64,000 bases of DNA from JACMLD01 sp039916305 (GTDB lineage: Bacteria; Bacteroidota; Bacteroidia; Chitinophagales; Chitinophagaceae), in NCBI GenBank assembly GCA_039916305.1, contig JBDSLR010000013.1, positions 1-64,000 of the forward strand. Reading direction: 5' to 3'. Shown piece after piece: positions 44,635 to 53,786 of the stretch (its first letter is position 1; the number at the start of each line of letters is the position of its first letter). The notes beneath the pieces were generated by a model. It did not search any database, was not told the origin of the DNA, and worked only from the letters and a program-made list of their open reading frames with translations. The position numbers and the translations under genes were made by a program.

Positions 44635-44802
44635 CACCGGGTGCTATTGATAATCTCCAAAAATGTAATTTTAGACCGTAGTCCGCAGGCAGTCAAAAGA
44701 CATTTAATTATTTGAATGAATGCTTTTCTCACCAATTGCGATTACTCATAATTTATACTTACTACCCCATTAGTATTTAGTAAAAGTTTAAAATTGTGAT
44801 GT

Positions 44803-45069
44803 ATGTATTCTTATTCATTAATGGAAGCCGGATGTTATTATCTTGTACAGGACAAAGAAGACTCAGGAATTACACTCATTAAAATAAATTTTGAGTCTGA
44901 TCAGTGTGTCTTTGTTTCAAAGTATGAGGAAATAGAAGTTCAGGAGTGGAAGAAAAAATCCGATCCCATTCATGATATCATTGAGTTGCTGAGCGATGAT
45001 AAGGTAAAGGAATGGGAAGCTATATTTAACAATAGCCAGGATGCTTATTACGAAGAAGACGAAGAATAG
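44803..45069 (+). CDS. Small acidic protein of unknown function
   Basis: An 88-residue soluble protein with a strongly acidic C-terminus (YYEEDEE). It has a predicted beta-rich first half (CYYLVQDKEDSGITLIKINFESDQCVFVSKYEEI) and a helical second half (IHDIIELLSDDKVKEWEAIF). The composition suggests a real soluble protein. A strong terminator follows. I do not recognise the family. Confidence 0.65.
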   Translation: MYSYSLMEAGCYYLVQDKEDSGITLIKINFESDQCVFVSKYEEIEVQEWKKKSDPIHDIIELLSDDKVKEWEAIFNNSQDAYYEEDEE

Positions 45070-45092
45070 CTAATTCTTTGGTCATATTTTTT

Positions 45093-45128
45093 ATTGAGCT
45101 GGCTGTTTTTCAGCCGGCTCAATTTATT
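45093..45128 (+). terminator. Rho-independent terminator of the 44803 gene
   Basis: ATTGAGCTGGCTG (45093-45105) pairs over 13 bp with CAGCCGGCTCAAT (45111-45123), one G-U wobble, TTTTT loop. A short T-rich tail follows. Confidence 0.85.
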
Positions 45129-45234
45129 AGGGGATGCCTTTGTTTTGTTAGCAGGCACGCAGCCCGCAGTTTGTACTCCGCTTATACGGGCGGTTACTAT
45201 CATTTTTATCACTTAATTTATTTCAATCTTTAAT

Positions 45235-47169
45235 TTGATCAGCCAGCAATCCATACAGCAGATACTCAGCCGCATAGATATTATTGACATTGTAGGTGGT
45301 TTTATCAAACTAAAAAAAAGGGGTACTAATTACCTCGGACTTTGCCCTTTTCACAATGAAAAATCACCTTCGTTTACGGTAAGTCCGGCCAAAGAAATTT
45401 ACAAATGTTTTGGCTGCGGTAAAAGCGGCAATTCCATTAGTTTTTTAATGGAGCATGAAAAATACAGTTATGTGGAAGCCCTGCGCTGGCTGGCCAATAA
45501 ATACAATGTTGAGATTGAAGAAACGGAGGGTAGTCCGGAAGTAAAAGCAAAGCAGCAGGTAGCAGAAAGCCTTCACATCATCAATGCATTTGCCCAAAAG
45601 TTTTTTGATGAGAAATTATTTACCACAGAAGAAGGAACTGATATTGCATTAAGCTACCTGAAGCACCGCGGCTTCCGTGAAGAAATTATTAAAAAATTCC
45701 AGATTGGGTATTCGCCTGAAGACCGTACTTCTTTCACAAAACGGGCCCTGGCCAACCAGTTTAACCCGGAATACCTGGTAAAGAGCGGCCTGGTAGCCAT
45801 GCGCAATGAAGAGCTGCAGGACAATTACCGGGGGCGGATTATTTTTCCGGTGCATAACAACAGCGGCAAAATAATTGGCTTTGGCGCCAGGATTATTAAA
45901 AGCAACGATAAGGCACCCAAATATATTAATACGCCGGAGAATGAACTGTACATAAAAAGCAAGATTTTGTACGGTACTTATTTTGCCCGCATGGCCATTG
46001 ATAAAAGCAATGAATGCCTGCTGGTTGAAGGCTATACGGATGTAGTGTCATTGCACCAGGCTGGCGTAGAAAACGTAGTAGCCAGCGGTGGTACTTCTTT
46101 AACACCTGACCAGCTGCGGCTGGTAAAAAAATATACCAATAACCTTACTATAATTTACGATGGTGATTCCGCAGGTATAAAAGCTGCCCTGCGGGGATTA
46201 GACCTGGCGCTGGAAGAAGGGCTGAATGTAAAGCTGGTTCTGATACCCGATAAAGAAGACCCTGACAGTTATGTAAATAAAGTAGGGCCGGTAGCTTTTA
46301 AAGAATTTATTGAGAATAACAAGAAGGATGTAGTACTGTTTCAGCTGGAAATTTCTCTAAAAGATGCCGGTACGGATAGTAATAAGAAGGCCCTCGTGGT
46401 AAACCAGATAGCTGAAACCATCTCAAAAATTAACAAGGCCGAAGACTTTACCAAACAGCAGGATTATATACGGCAGTGTTCCCAAATATTGCGAATTGAT
46501 GAAACCGGTTTAAATGTACTGGTGAATAAGTTTATCCGCGAAAAAGTGGGCAAAGCTGAAAACCGGCAGTCCGCAGAAACAAATTATAATACAGATGAGC
46601 CACCCATAGCCATTGGCTCACCGGAAGATGATTCTTATAACCTGTTGTTTAAAGATGAGATGAATGAAAGGGCCGTGGTGCGGGCGCTGGTAGAATTTGG
46701 GATACGCGAATGGGATGCAGATAAAAAAGTAGCCGATTTTCTGTATGAAGAAATGATTGATGAGGATTTGTTTGATAATAAGCAATTGTTGCGCATTATT
46801 CATACCTATAAAATCTGGTTCGATGAAAAGCTGGAACCAACCGCCAAGAATTTTTTGTACCACGAAGACCAGCAGCTGAGCACGCTGGTGGTATCTATTA
46901 TGGATGTACAGTATGAGCTGAGCGAAAAATGGAAATCCGAATTTGAAATGCCGGTGCCTACGCGGGAAGATTTGTACAAGGAAGAAGTGGTGTCTACCCT
47001 CAACTACCTCAAGATCCGCAAGATCAAACGAATGATAGAACAGAACCAGCAGGACATGCAGCAACCGCATACTTCAGATGAGCAGATGATGCTGATTCAA
47101 ACCCACCAGCACCTGAAACAAATGGAAAGGGATTTACTGCAACACACCGGAACGGTAATTGTGCGCTAG
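45235..47169 (+). CDS. dnaG: DNA primase
   Basis: A 644-residue primase. The CHC2 zinc finger has C37, H40, C58 and C61, and the catalytic core has GYSPEDRTSF, LLVEGYTDVVSLHQAGVENVVASGG (Toprim) and IIYDGDSAGIKAA. The C-terminal 230 residues form the helicase-binding region with a long helical tail. It synthesises RNA primers for Okazaki fragments. The start codon is TTG at 45235, giving the expected N-terminus ISQQSIQQILSRIDI; no ATG or GTG is available to replace it. Confidence 0.96.
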   Translation: MISQQSIQQILSRIDIIDIVGGFIKLKKRGTNYLGLCPFHNEKSPSFTVSPAKEIYKCFGCGKSGNSISFLMEHEKYSYVEALRWLANKYNVEIEETEGSPEVKAKQQVAESLHIINAFAQKFFDEKLFTTEEGTDIALSYLKHRGFREEIIKKFQIGYSPEDRTSFTKRALANQFNPEYLVKSGLVAMRNEELQDNYRGRIIFPVHNNSGKIIGFGARIIKSNDKAPKYINTPENELYIKSKILYGTYFARMAIDKSNECLLVEGYTDVVSLHQAGVENVVASGGTSLTPDQLRLVKKYTNNLTIIYDGDSAGIKAALRGLDLALEEGLNVKLVLIPDKEDPDSYVNKVGPVAFKEFIENNKKDVVLFQLEISLKDAGTDSNKKALVVNQIAETISKINKAEDFTKQQDYIRQCSQILRIDETGLNVLVNKFIREKVGKAENRQSAETNYNTDEPPIAIGSPEDDSYNLLFKDEMNERAVVRALVEFGIREWDADKKVADFLYEEMIDEDLFDNKQLLRIIHTYKIWFDEKLEPTAKNFLYHEDQQLSTLVVSIMDVQYELSEKWKSEFEMPVPTREDLYKEEVVSTLNYLKIRKIKRMIEQNQQDMQQPHTSDEQMMLIQTHQHLKQMERDLLQHTGTVIVR

Positions 47170-47221
47170 TGCACAACCTGAAATAATCCCGGTGAAGCGT
47201 GATTGCGGCTAAACATTGCAA

Positions 47222-48133
47222 TTAACAGGTTTTTTCACAGGCATGATTTTCCCGCTCCGTTTCCAGCGTAATATGCTGAATGTTTTGGTGCAGTAGTCCG
47301 TGTTTCAGCTCATCTTTTATCTTTTTTTCTTCTTCAATGCTTGTGGAAACCGGCAATACCAGGTGTGCGGTAAGCGCATTTTCAGTAGTGCTGATAGCCC
47401 ATATGTGCACATGGTGAAAATCAATAACACCTTTTATTTTCAACGCTGCTTCCTTAATTTCATCCAGTTTAATGTTTGCAGGTACTCCATCGAGTGATAA
47501 ACGGAGGCTGTCTTTTAATAAACGCCAGGTACTAAAGAGGATAACAAGGGCCACTATAATACTCAATACGCTGTCTACCCAGAACCAGCCGGTGTACACA
47601 ATGATAATACCACCTATCACCAGTCCCAGCGAAACCACCGCATCACTCATTAAATGCAGGTAGGCGCTTTTAATATTCATATCCTTTTCTTTATCGCGCA
47701 GAAAAAGAAGTGCAGTAGATGCGTTGATAAGAATGCCAATGCCTGCAATGATGGCAATGGTGGTTCCTTTAACAGGCTCCGGTTGTAAAAAACGGTGAAT
47801 AGCTTCATAAATGATAGCGCCAATTGATACCAGTAATACCATAGCGTTGAACAACGCTACCAGGATGGAAGTTTTGCGGTAGCCATAGGTATATTGCTTG
47901 CTGGATTTAACCTTCAGCAGTTTAAATGCAAGCAGTGAAAGCGCCAATGCGCCCACATCGGCCAGGTTATGGCCCGCATCAGACAGCAAAGACAGCGAAT
48001 GGGTGGACAGGCCTGCAAGTACTTCAATAATGACAAACAGGAAATTCAGTGAGATACCAATGATAAAAGCCCTGTTAACATTGGTTAGTGTAACTGCGTG
48101 ATGATGGTGGCTGTGTCCGTGTTGATCTTCCAT
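47222..48133 (-). CDS. Cation diffusion facilitator (CzcD/ZitB-like) metal exporter
   Basis: A 303-residue protein with six hydrophobic segments, a His-rich N-terminus (HGHSHHHH) and metal-site motifs HSLSLLSDAGHNLADVG near TM2 and HLMSDAVVSLG near TM5. A cytoplasmic C-terminal domain of about 90 residues has the typical DFHHVHIWAIS. It exports Zn, Co, Cd or similar divalent ions in exchange for protons. It lies 76 bp after cbpM and probably has its own transcript. Confidence 0.92.
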   Translation of the reverse strand: MEDQHGHSHHHHAVTLTNVNRAFIIGISLNFLFVIIEVLAGLSTHSLSLLSDAGHNLADVGALALSLLAFKLLKVKSSKQYTYGYRKTSILVALFNAMVLLVSIGAIIYEAIHRFLQPEPVKGTTIAIIAGIGILINASTALLFLRDKEKDMNIKSAYLHLMSDAVVSLGLVIGGIIIVYTGWFWVDSVLSIIVALVILFSTWRLLKDSLRLSLDGVPANIKLDEIKEAALKIKGVIDFHHVHIWAISTTENALTAHLVLPVSTSIEEEKKIKDELKHGLLHQNIQHITLETERENHACEKTC

Positions 48134-48209
48134 TTCATTTGCCTCAACCGGCTATTAATTTTTCAAAGTATTATTTATGCAATTGACAGATTAAACGATG
48201 GTCCGGTGT

Positions 48210-48506
48210 TTATAGATTTTCGTACAGTCCCAGCCTGTTTTGTAAATGTGTATGGCGCGCCTGTAATTCTTTTATTTTTTCAAGCAGGTGGCCGATGGCT
48301 TCTATGCCTTCCAGGTTAATATCAAGATCATAATGTAAACGTATAAATTTTTCTACATCGCAGAGCTGGCTTTCATTGAGGTAGGCCTGCTCTTCTATAC
48401 TGGTTATTTCAACCAGCCCATACTGATGAAGGGATGTAATAAAAGACAGTTCTATACTGTGGGTAACACAAAAATGATCAACAGGTATTAAATCATTGTT
48501 TTCCAT
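48210..48506 (-). CDS. cbpM: CbpM-like chaperone modulator
   Basis: A 98-residue MerR_2 family protein (VDHFCVTHSIELSFITSLHQYGLVEI, then a C-terminal helix IEAIGHLLEKIKELQARH). CbpM binds the J domain of CbpA and inhibits it. The gene follows cbpA by 8 bp, the same order as in proteobacterial cbpA-cbpM, which supports the assignment. Confidence 0.85.
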   Translation of the reverse strand: MENNDLIPVDHFCVTHSIELSFITSLHQYGLVEITSIEEQAYLNESQLCDVEKFIRLHYDLDINLEGIEAIGHLLEKIKELQARHTHLQNRLGLYENL

Positions 48507-48514
48507 ACACGTAA

Positions 48515-49408
48515 CTATTTAAGTGCAGCCAGTTGAGTAAATAATTCCTTTTGCTGATCAGTTAAATCCACCGGTAGCCTTACACTAAAAACAACATACA
48601 GATCACCAAACTGACCTTCTTTTTTATAAAGGGGAAAGCCTTTTCCTTTTAATCTTACCTGTGTGCCATTTTGCGTGCCGGGTGTTACTTTTAATTTCAA
48701 TTTGGCTGCCATGGTATCAATCGTTATTTCTCCTCCCAGTACTGCAGTGTACAAATCAATAGCTGTATCCATAAACAAATCGTTACCGGATCTTTTCATT
48801 TTTGCATCATTGTTTATGAGAAAAGTAATGTACAAATCACCGGCCGGCCCGCCATTAACACCAGGTGCGCCATAGCCTTTTAGTTTAATAACCTGCCCGT
48901 TTTCTACCCCTGCCGGTATGGTAATGCGTATATTTTTACCGTTAACCGCCATGGTCTGCTGCCTGCTGGTATAGGCATCGGTAAGGCTGAGGGTTAATTC
49001 TGCATTGTAATCCTGCCCGCGATATTTAGCCTGCCTGCTCTTTCCGCCCTGATCGCCAAACATGGAGGAAAAGAAGGAAGAAAAATCGTCTCCATCAAAA
49101 CCGCCGGCACCGCTGTCAGCCCCTGGGCTATATGATCGCCGGCTGCCAGCAGATTGCTGTCTTGCCTTTTCAAATTGTTCGGAATGCTCCCAGTCTTTAC
49201 CATAGAGATCATATTTTTTTCTCTTTTCAGGATCGCCCAGCACTTCATTGGCCTCGTTCAGCTGCTGAAATTTTTTGTGGGCTTCCTTGTCGTTTGGGTT
49301 TAAATCAGGGTGGTGCTTACGGGCGAGTTTCCGGTATGCTTTTTTTATATCGTCCGCACCCGCATTTTTTTTGAGGCCCAGTACCTCATAATAATCTATA
49401 AATGCCAT
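48515..49408 (-). CDS. cbpA: DnaJ-like co-chaperone CbpA
   Basis: A 297-residue J protein. The J domain has YRKLARKHHPDLNPND (HPD present), a Gly/Ser-rich linker (about 80-125) follows, and the C-terminal domains I and II show YNAELTLSLTDAYTSRQQ, VENGQVIKLKGYGAPGVNGGPAGDLYI and a final LYVVFSVRLPVDLT. There are no zinc-finger CXXCXGXG repeats, which distinguishes CbpA from DnaJ. It stimulates DnaK and binds curved DNA in E. coli; here the partner DnaK is elsewhere. It is promoter-proximal to cbpM. Confidence 0.92.
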   Translation of the reverse strand: MAFIDYYEVLGLKKNAGADDIKKAYRKLARKHHPDLNPNDKEAHKKFQQLNEANEVLGDPEKRKKYDLYGKDWEHSEQFEKARQQSAGSRRSYSPGADSGAGGFDGDDFSSFFSSMFGDQGGKSRQAKYRGQDYNAELTLSLTDAYTSRQQTMAVNGKNIRITIPAGVENGQVIKLKGYGAPGVNGGPAGDLYITFLINNDAKMKRSGNDLFMDTAIDLYTAVLGGEITIDTMAAKLKLKVTPGTQNGTQVRLKGKGFPLYKKEGQFGDLYVVFSVRLPVDLTDQQKELFTQLAALK

Positions 49409-49508
49409 GCCATAAAAATAAGATAAATAGTGCTCAGTTTAATGCTTCGGGTTTCATTGTTCATAGTTGCGTGCCCGCTACGAGCGTTATGCGGCGCAGC
49501 AGTGTATA

Positions 49509-49534
49509 CCGGCTTCAGTATCCGGCTTCAGTCT
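49509..49534. repeat. 13-bp tandem direct repeat
   Basis: CCGGCTTCAGTAT (49509-49521) is followed by CCGGCTTCAGTCT (49522-49534), 12 of 13 identical. It lies in the gap between cbpA and the thioesterase gene, just outside the thioesterase stop. Confidence 0.7.
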
Positions 49535-49543
49535 CCTGCGTAA

Positions 49544-49951
49544 TTAAAAGAAAGGTGCCAGCTTCTCACGAAGTGCTGGGGGTATACGGGTCTTTTCTTT
49601 GGTATGAGAATCTATAAAGTACAGTACCACTTTACCAATACTGAGCAGGCTGCCAGCTTCATTGTATACTTCATGGTCAAAGGTGATTTTGTGGGCTTCC
49701 GGTAATTCCTTTAATATTACTTTAACGCTGAGCAAATCGTCATAGTGAGCCGGGCGCAGGTATTTGCAATGCAATTCTGTAATGGGCATATAAGTGCCCA
49801 GCTCCTCCATGTTTTTATAAGTGAAACCGAGTTTGCGGATAGCTTCGGCACGCGCTACTTCAAAATATTGCGCGTAATTGCCATGGTATACAACATCCAT
49901 CTGGTCGGTTTCTGCATACCGGACCCTTACTTGTGTGGTTGATTCAAACAT
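49544..49951 (-). CDS. Acyl-CoA thioesterase, 4HBT/YbgC-like
   Basis: A 135-residue single hot-dog domain. RVRYAETDQMDVVYHGNYAQYFEVARAE has the catalytic Asp, the following His and the helix arrangement of the YbgC/4HBT group. Short-chain acyl-CoA or 4-hydroxybenzoyl-CoA esters are typical substrates. The gene is monocistronic or leads into cbpA, 135 bp away. Confidence 0.9.
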   Translation of the reverse strand: MFESTTQVRVRYAETDQMDVVYHGNYAQYFEVARAEAIRKLGFTYKNMEELGTYMPITELHCKYLRPAHYDDLLSVKVILKELPEAHKITFDHEVYNEAGSLLSIGKVVLYFIDSHTKEKTRIPPALREKLAPFF

Positions 49952-50141
49952 TATAATTATTATTTACCTGTTGAAGAATACGGGCGGGGTAATCTCTTGC
50001 AAAAAATGAAATTGATCCCTTGCCGAAGTTTCCAGTCATGCTCCCCACTTTCATTGTTTGCCCTGGTTAAACATTTTTTGAAACCAATTTACTTGCCGGC
50101 GCCACTGATTTGCTGATTTACTGGTTATTATTCTGTGCAAA

Positions 50142-50549
50142 TTATTTGTTAATTAAACCATCCGCACTGGCTTTGCCCGGGCCGCATAAGAGTATAGCAA
50201 GAAAGCATGCAAGGAATAATGTTGCTTCCTTTCCTTTTCCAAATATATCTCCATGGCTGGCTTTAAATACTACCACAAACATGGCAATTATCAGTGGAAT
50301 GACTGCCAGCCTTGTAAACAAGCCCAGGATAATAAACATACCGCAAAAAAACTCAGCAAAGATGACAAGTGCCATTGAGAGCGGACTTCCAATGCCCATA
50401 AAATTCATGAAGCTGTCTTTTTTCTCCGCAAAATGAATCAGTTTGCTGTAGCCATACGGTATTATTAATGTGCCCGCAGTCACACGTAAAACAAGCATCG
50501 CAACAGTAAATGCCCAATCGCGGTAAGAAACAGAAAGTAACTTTTTCAT
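50142..50549 (-). CDS. DoxX family membrane protein
   Basis: A 135-residue protein with four hydrophobic segments. LRVTAGTLIIPYGYSKL, AEFFCGMFIILGLFTRLA and IPLIIAMFVVVFKASHG match the DoxX layout. Function is unknown in most DoxX proteins; the family includes terminal oxidase-associated subunits and redox membrane proteins. It is monocistronic. Confidence 0.88.
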   Translation of the reverse strand: MKKLLSVSYRDWAFTVAMLVLRVTAGTLIIPYGYSKLIHFAEKKDSFMNFMGIGSPLSMALVIFAEFFCGMFIILGLFTRLAVIPLIIAMFVVVFKASHGDIFGKGKEATLFLACFLAILLCGPGKASADGLINK

Positions 50550-50707
50550 CCTATTTTTTCAATTTTTTCAAAAGTAAGGCGATGTGCTGAATTAGAATGA
50601 AATGTTAATCCTTGTACTTATCCACAGGTGTTTGGAACGATGTTTGGTTAGAGTAAAAATAATTAGAAACTTTAGCGCGTTGTAAACCCTGCAACTAATC
50701 CATCACA

Positions 50708-53700
50708 ATGAAGAAACTTCTTAGTACCGTATTAGTTAGTGTTACTTTCTTTATTGCTGCCGCACAGCAAACACGTTTTATTGCAGATCCGCAGATTACC
50801 CTCAAAGAGGCCAAAGAGTATTTTCAGAACGGATCTTACAGCCTGGCTTATCCGTTATTCAAAGATTTGAATTTATATCTCCGCGAAGCCGACCGCAGTG
50901 ATAAAGCCATCAGCTACCAGGAAATAAAATACTATACCATTGTATGTGCTTTAAAGCAGAATGAATCTGCCGCTGCTGACCAGGCCCAGACTTTTATTAA
51001 TGCAGAGGACAATATTGCCCGCGTGCAGATGATGAATTTTCATTTGGCTGAGTATTATTTCCGCAAAAAAGATTTTGATCGGGCCATTGCAGGTTATGAA
51101 AAAACAAGCATTGATCATTTAAGCAACCGCGAGATTGCTGACATGAAGTTTCACCAGGGGTATGCTTATTTTAACCTGCAGCGCTTTGATAAGGCCATGC
51201 CGCTGCTGGATGAAATAAGAAAAAATCCGAAAGATCCCAATTATACAGACGCTAATTACTACTATGGATTTATTGCTTTCAACAATGGCCGGTTCCGCGA
51301 TGCGCAGGAATCCTTTAAAATAACCGAATCTGACAGCCGTTATGAAAAAGTGGTGCCCTTTTACATCGCCACCATTATGTACAATACCGGCGATAAAGCA
51401 AAAGCCCTTGAATATGCGGAGACCAGGCTAAAAAAAGGTGGCCAGGTATACGATGCACAACTGCGGCAGCTGATTGGCCATGCGTATTTTGAAAAAGGCG
51501 ACTATGCAAAAGCACAGCCTTACCTGGAAAACTACTCTTCCAGTACCAAAAAATTAAGAAGGGAAGATACCTATGAGCTGGCCTATACGTATTACCAGAC
51601 GGCCAATTATACAAAAGCTATTGAGGGGTTCAGGCAGTTGTCGGGCAAGGAAGATTCACTGGCCCAAAACGCGATGTATTTATTAGGCGATGCATACCTC
51701 AAGACCAATCAGAAAGCCAATGCCCGGGCTGCATTTTCATTTTGCGCTTCCAATACCAGTAATGTTTTCCAACGGGAAGTTTCGCGTTACAATTACGCCA
51801 AGCTTTCCTATGAATTGGGTTACCAGGATGTGGCGCTGACTGAATTAAAGAAATTCCTGGCAGATTATCCCAACTCTCAATATGACACGGAAGCAAAAGA
51901 GTTGCTGGTGGGCGTATTGGCCAACAGCAATAGTTATAAGGATGCGCTGACGCTGGTAGAAGGGTTAAAAAATCCATCAGATAATGTAAAGAAGCAGTAT
52001 GCTAAAATTTTATATGGCCGTGCTACAGAACTGGTAAATGACGGATTGCTTATTGGCGCCAATGAGCTGCTGGACAAAGCACTTGCGGCACCCAATAGCC
52101 AGGAAGTGCTGCCCTTTATTAATTTCTGGAAAGGGGAGATTGCCTACCGGCTTAATAAAATGGATGATGCTACCCGTTACTATTTTGAATACCTTAAATC
52201 AGGTAATGTAAACGGAGAGGTCAACCCCACCAATGCCAAATATAACCTTGGCTACGCATTTTTAAAAAGAGAAAATTATAAACAGGCACTTACCTATTTT
52301 GAGCAGGTCGCCGGTTCGCCCGCAATTAATGCTTCCCCGATACAGCAGGATGCATATGTGCGCAGCGCAGATTGTTATTATATGAGCCGCGATTTCACAA
52401 AAGCGCTGGCGATGTATGACAAAGTTTTGGGTTACTCATGGCCCGCCAGCGACTATGCCCTGTTTCAAAAGTCAATGGTAGCGGGTGTAAAAAGTGGTGC
52501 AGAAAAAATAAAACTTCTGCAAACTATTGAAAGGGTATATCCTGCTTCCAGCCTGGTGCCGGATGCTAACCTGGAAATTGCCACGACTTATTTATCAGAT
52601 GAAAAATTCCGGGAATCAATTCCTTTTTTGAAAAAAGTGACAGCCAATACCGCCAATGAATCGCTCAAACCAAAAGCTTTGCTGCGCCTTGGTATTGCTT
52701 ACTATAACCTGAACAATAATAAAGAGGCATTGGCGCAGTATAACACGTTGCTTAAGCAATATCCCAATTCACCGGAAGCAGAAGAGGGGCTGGATAATGC
52801 GAAGGTGATTTATATAGAAGACGGAAGAAGCGGTGAGTATGTAAGTTTTGCCAGGGGACTTGGTATGGATATTTCAACTTCGCAGGAGGATTCACTTGCC
52901 TATGCGGAAGCGGAAGTACAATTTAACAATGGTAGTTTCAGCGCTGCACTTACCCGCTTTGACAGTTACCTCACAAAATTTCCCGAAGGTAAAAATGCAG
53001 TAGACGCGTGGTATTATAAGAGTGAAATCTATTACAACCAGAAGAACTGGGCAAAAGCAGCGGAGGGATATGAGGCAGTATCTGACAGGGTACCCAATAA
53101 ATTTGGTGAAAAATCTTTGCTGCAGGCTGCCCGCTTAAATTTCTTTGATCTTAAGAATTACGATAAAGCCGAAAAATATTTTGCAAAGCTGAAAGAATTT
53201 GCTTCTAACCAGGAAAATAAGCTGGAAGCCATGCGCGGTTTGCTGCGCAGCCAGTACGAACTGAAGAAATGGACTGAAGCTACTGAAAATTCGAAAGATT
53301 TATTAAACCAGAAAGGTGGCAGCACCGATGATAAAGTATTGGCCAATATGGTACTGGCTAAATCTGCACAGGCCGCTAATCAATGCGACCTTGCCATCTC
53401 TTATTTCCGGACGGCTGCGGGTTTAAACAAATCGGCTTACGGTGCAGAGGCGCGCTATGAAATAGCCAGTTGCCAGTTTGAGCAGGGAAAGATGAAAGAT
53501 GCTGAGAAATCTGCGTTTGAAGTAATAAATAAAGCTGGTTCATATGCTGATTGGGTAACAAGAGCCTACTTATTGCTGGGAGATATTTATCTAAAGGAAA
53601 AGGATTACTTCAATGCTAAAGCAACTTTCCAGAGTATAGTAGACAATGCCACGGTGCCCGCATTTAAAGAAACTGCGCAGCGTAAACTGATGCAGGTTAC

Positions 53701-53740
53701 AGAAGAAGAAAAATCAAACAGTAAAATCAGCGGACAATAA
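50708..53740 (+). CDS. Large exported tetratricopeptide-repeat protein
   Basis: A 1010-residue protein with a signal peptide (MKKLLSTVLVSVTFFIAAAQ). It is a near continuous run of TPR or TPR-like helical pairs, visible as repeated NYTKAIEGFRQL, RFDKAMPLLDEI, NWAKAAEGYEAV, NYDKAEKYFAKLKEF and similar. Periplasmic TPR solenoids of this size are common scaffolds in Bacteroidota. The next gene, 19 bp downstream, encodes a predicted barrel protein, and a shared terminator follows, so the two form one operon and probably one complex (inferred). Confidence 0.85.
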   Translation: MKKLLSTVLVSVTFFIAAAQQTRFIADPQITLKEAKEYFQNGSYSLAYPLFKDLNLYLREADRSDKAISYQEIKYYTIVCALKQNESAAADQAQTFINAEDNIARVQMMNFHLAEYYFRKKDFDRAIAGYEKTSIDHLSNREIADMKFHQGYAYFNLQRFDKAMPLLDEIRKNPKDPNYTDANYYYGFIAFNNGRFRDAQESFKITESDSRYEKVVPFYIATIMYNTGDKAKALEYAETRLKKGGQVYDAQLRQLIGHAYFEKGDYAKAQPYLENYSSSTKKLRREDTYELAYTYYQTANYTKAIEGFRQLSGKEDSLAQNAMYLLGDAYLKTNQKANARAAFSFCASNTSNVFQREVSRYNYAKLSYELGYQDVALTELKKFLADYPNSQYDTEAKELLVGVLANSNSYKDALTLVEGLKNPSDNVKKQYAKILYGRATELVNDGLLIGANELLDKALAAPNSQEVLPFINFWKGEIAYRLNKMDDATRYYFEYLKSGNVNGEVNPTNAKYNLGYAFLKRENYKQALTYFEQVAGSPAINASPIQQDAYVRSADCYYMSRDFTKALAMYDKVLGYSWPASDYALFQKSMVAGVKSGAEKIKLLQTIERVYPASSLVPDANLEIATTYLSDEKFRESIPFLKKVTANTANESLKPKALLRLGIAYYNLNNNKEALAQYNTLLKQYPNSPEAEEGLDNAKVIYIEDGRSGEYVSFARGLGMDISTSQEDSLAYAEAEVQFNNGSFSAALTRFDSYLTKFPEGKNAVDAWYYKSEIYYNQKNWAKAAEGYEAVSDRVPNKFGEKSLLQAARLNFFDLKNYDKAEKYFAKLKEFASNQENKLEAMRGLLRSQYELKKWTEATENSKDLLNQKGGSTDDKVLANMVLAKSAQAANQCDLAISYFRTAAGLNKSAYGAEARYEIASCQFEQGKMKDAEKSAFEVINKAGSYADWVTRAYLLLGDIYLKEKDYFNAKATFQSIVDNATVPAFKETAQRKLMQVTEEEKSNSKISGQ

Positions 53741-53786
53741 CTGCATTCATTTTAAATTAATGAATCACCTAAATGCCCATTGTAAA

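Larger units (their letters stand above)
44338..44802. other. 465-bp divergent region
   Basis: It includes a doubtful 54-residue frame at 44415-44579 and an inverted repeat TGTAAAAT-cgtgga-ATTTTACA at 44613-44634, and serves as upstream region for the DUF1800 operon and the 44803 gene. No TAnnTTTG box with a -33 was identified. Confidence 0.6.
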
